Source: Selenomonadaceae bacterium (GTDB lineage: Bacteria; Bacillota; Negativicutes; Selenomonadales; Selenomonadaceae). From it: a DNA stretch of 5,225 nt. This document shows positions 5,135-5,225 of the stretch, piece by piece (position 1 is the stretch's first letter; the number at the start of each line of letters is the position of its first letter). The stretch spans positions 1 through 5,225 of the forward strand of contig JAFTEG010000284.1 of NCBI GenBank assembly GCA_017453765.1, written 5' to 3'. The notes under the pieces are model-generated. The model saw nothing but the letters and a program-made list of their open reading frames with translations, was not told where the DNA came from and did not search any database. Both the position numbers and the translations under genes were made by a program.

Positions 5135-5225
5135 AACCTATAACCTCCACGCGGACTTCCTTGCCGCTCAAAAAATTCAGCGCCTTTTGAATATCATCTT
5201 CACTGCCGCTTAAGCCGACGATAAA
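5103..5225 (-). CDS. metN: Methionine ABC transporter ATP-binding protein MetN, C-terminal end only
   Basis: The last 40 codons are present; the rest lies beyond the right edge. The readable sequence runs FIVGLSGSEDDIQKALNFLS, then GKEVRVEVIGYV, matching the end of the C-terminal NIL (ACT-like) methionine-sensing domain. In MetN relatives this domain binds methionine and slows transport. Typical MetN ends at or near GYV; here translation continues for eight residues (RRNNFAVD) because the stop (5105-5103) lies inside metI, giving a 32-nt overlap. The ATPase motifs cannot be seen in this window. Confidence 0.88.
   Translation of the reverse strand, partial: FIVGLSGSEDDIQKALNFLSGKEVRVEVIGYVRRNNFAVD

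Overview
The window looks like a chromosomal segment of a low-to-middle GC Firmicute-type bacterium. Two things point there: a DUF512-type radical SAM protein (a family of Firmicutes and cyanobacteria) and metNI genes with strong GGAGG ribosome sites and some TTG starts. A Negativicutes member is my best guess from codon style and gene content, but nothing here proves it.

Layout from left to right. (1) Positions 1-1286, minus strand: a PDZ/radical SAM/DUF512 protein, cut by the left edge only at its C-terminus. (2) Positions 1312-1530: a gene-free 219-bp element with 17-bp inverted ends, TA on both sides and three internal hairpins, which looks like a MITE-type non-autonomous element. (3) Positions 1574-2911, minus: an intact 445-residue protein with the fold of the second half of a P1B metal-pumping P-type ATPase, but with almost every catalytic signature replaced. 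It appears to be a pseudo-ATPase. (4) Positions 2912-3014: a divergent promoter region with two overlapping promoter candidates. (5) Positions 3015-3728 and 3754-4443, plus: a two-gene operon encoding a DarT-like DNA ADP-ribosyltransferase and a NADAR-family protein. This matches the DarT-NADAR toxin-antitoxin type, in which NADAR removes ADP-ribose from guanine bases. (6) Positions 4408-4480: a bidirectional terminator candidate and a heptanucleotide tandem repeat between convergent genes. (7) Positions 4481-5225, minus: metI and the 3' end of metN, the permease and ATPase of the methionine ABC importer.

The genes do not form one pathway. The radical SAM and met genes look like housekeeping genes. 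The DarT-NADAR pair is a self-contained accessory module with its own promoter. The pseudo-ATPase shares a divergent promoter region with that module, but a functional link between them is only a hypothesis. The most unusual items are the pseudo-ATPase, the DarT-NADAR pair, the MITE-like element, and a 7-bp repeat pattern that appears both between genes and in frame inside the radical SAM gene.
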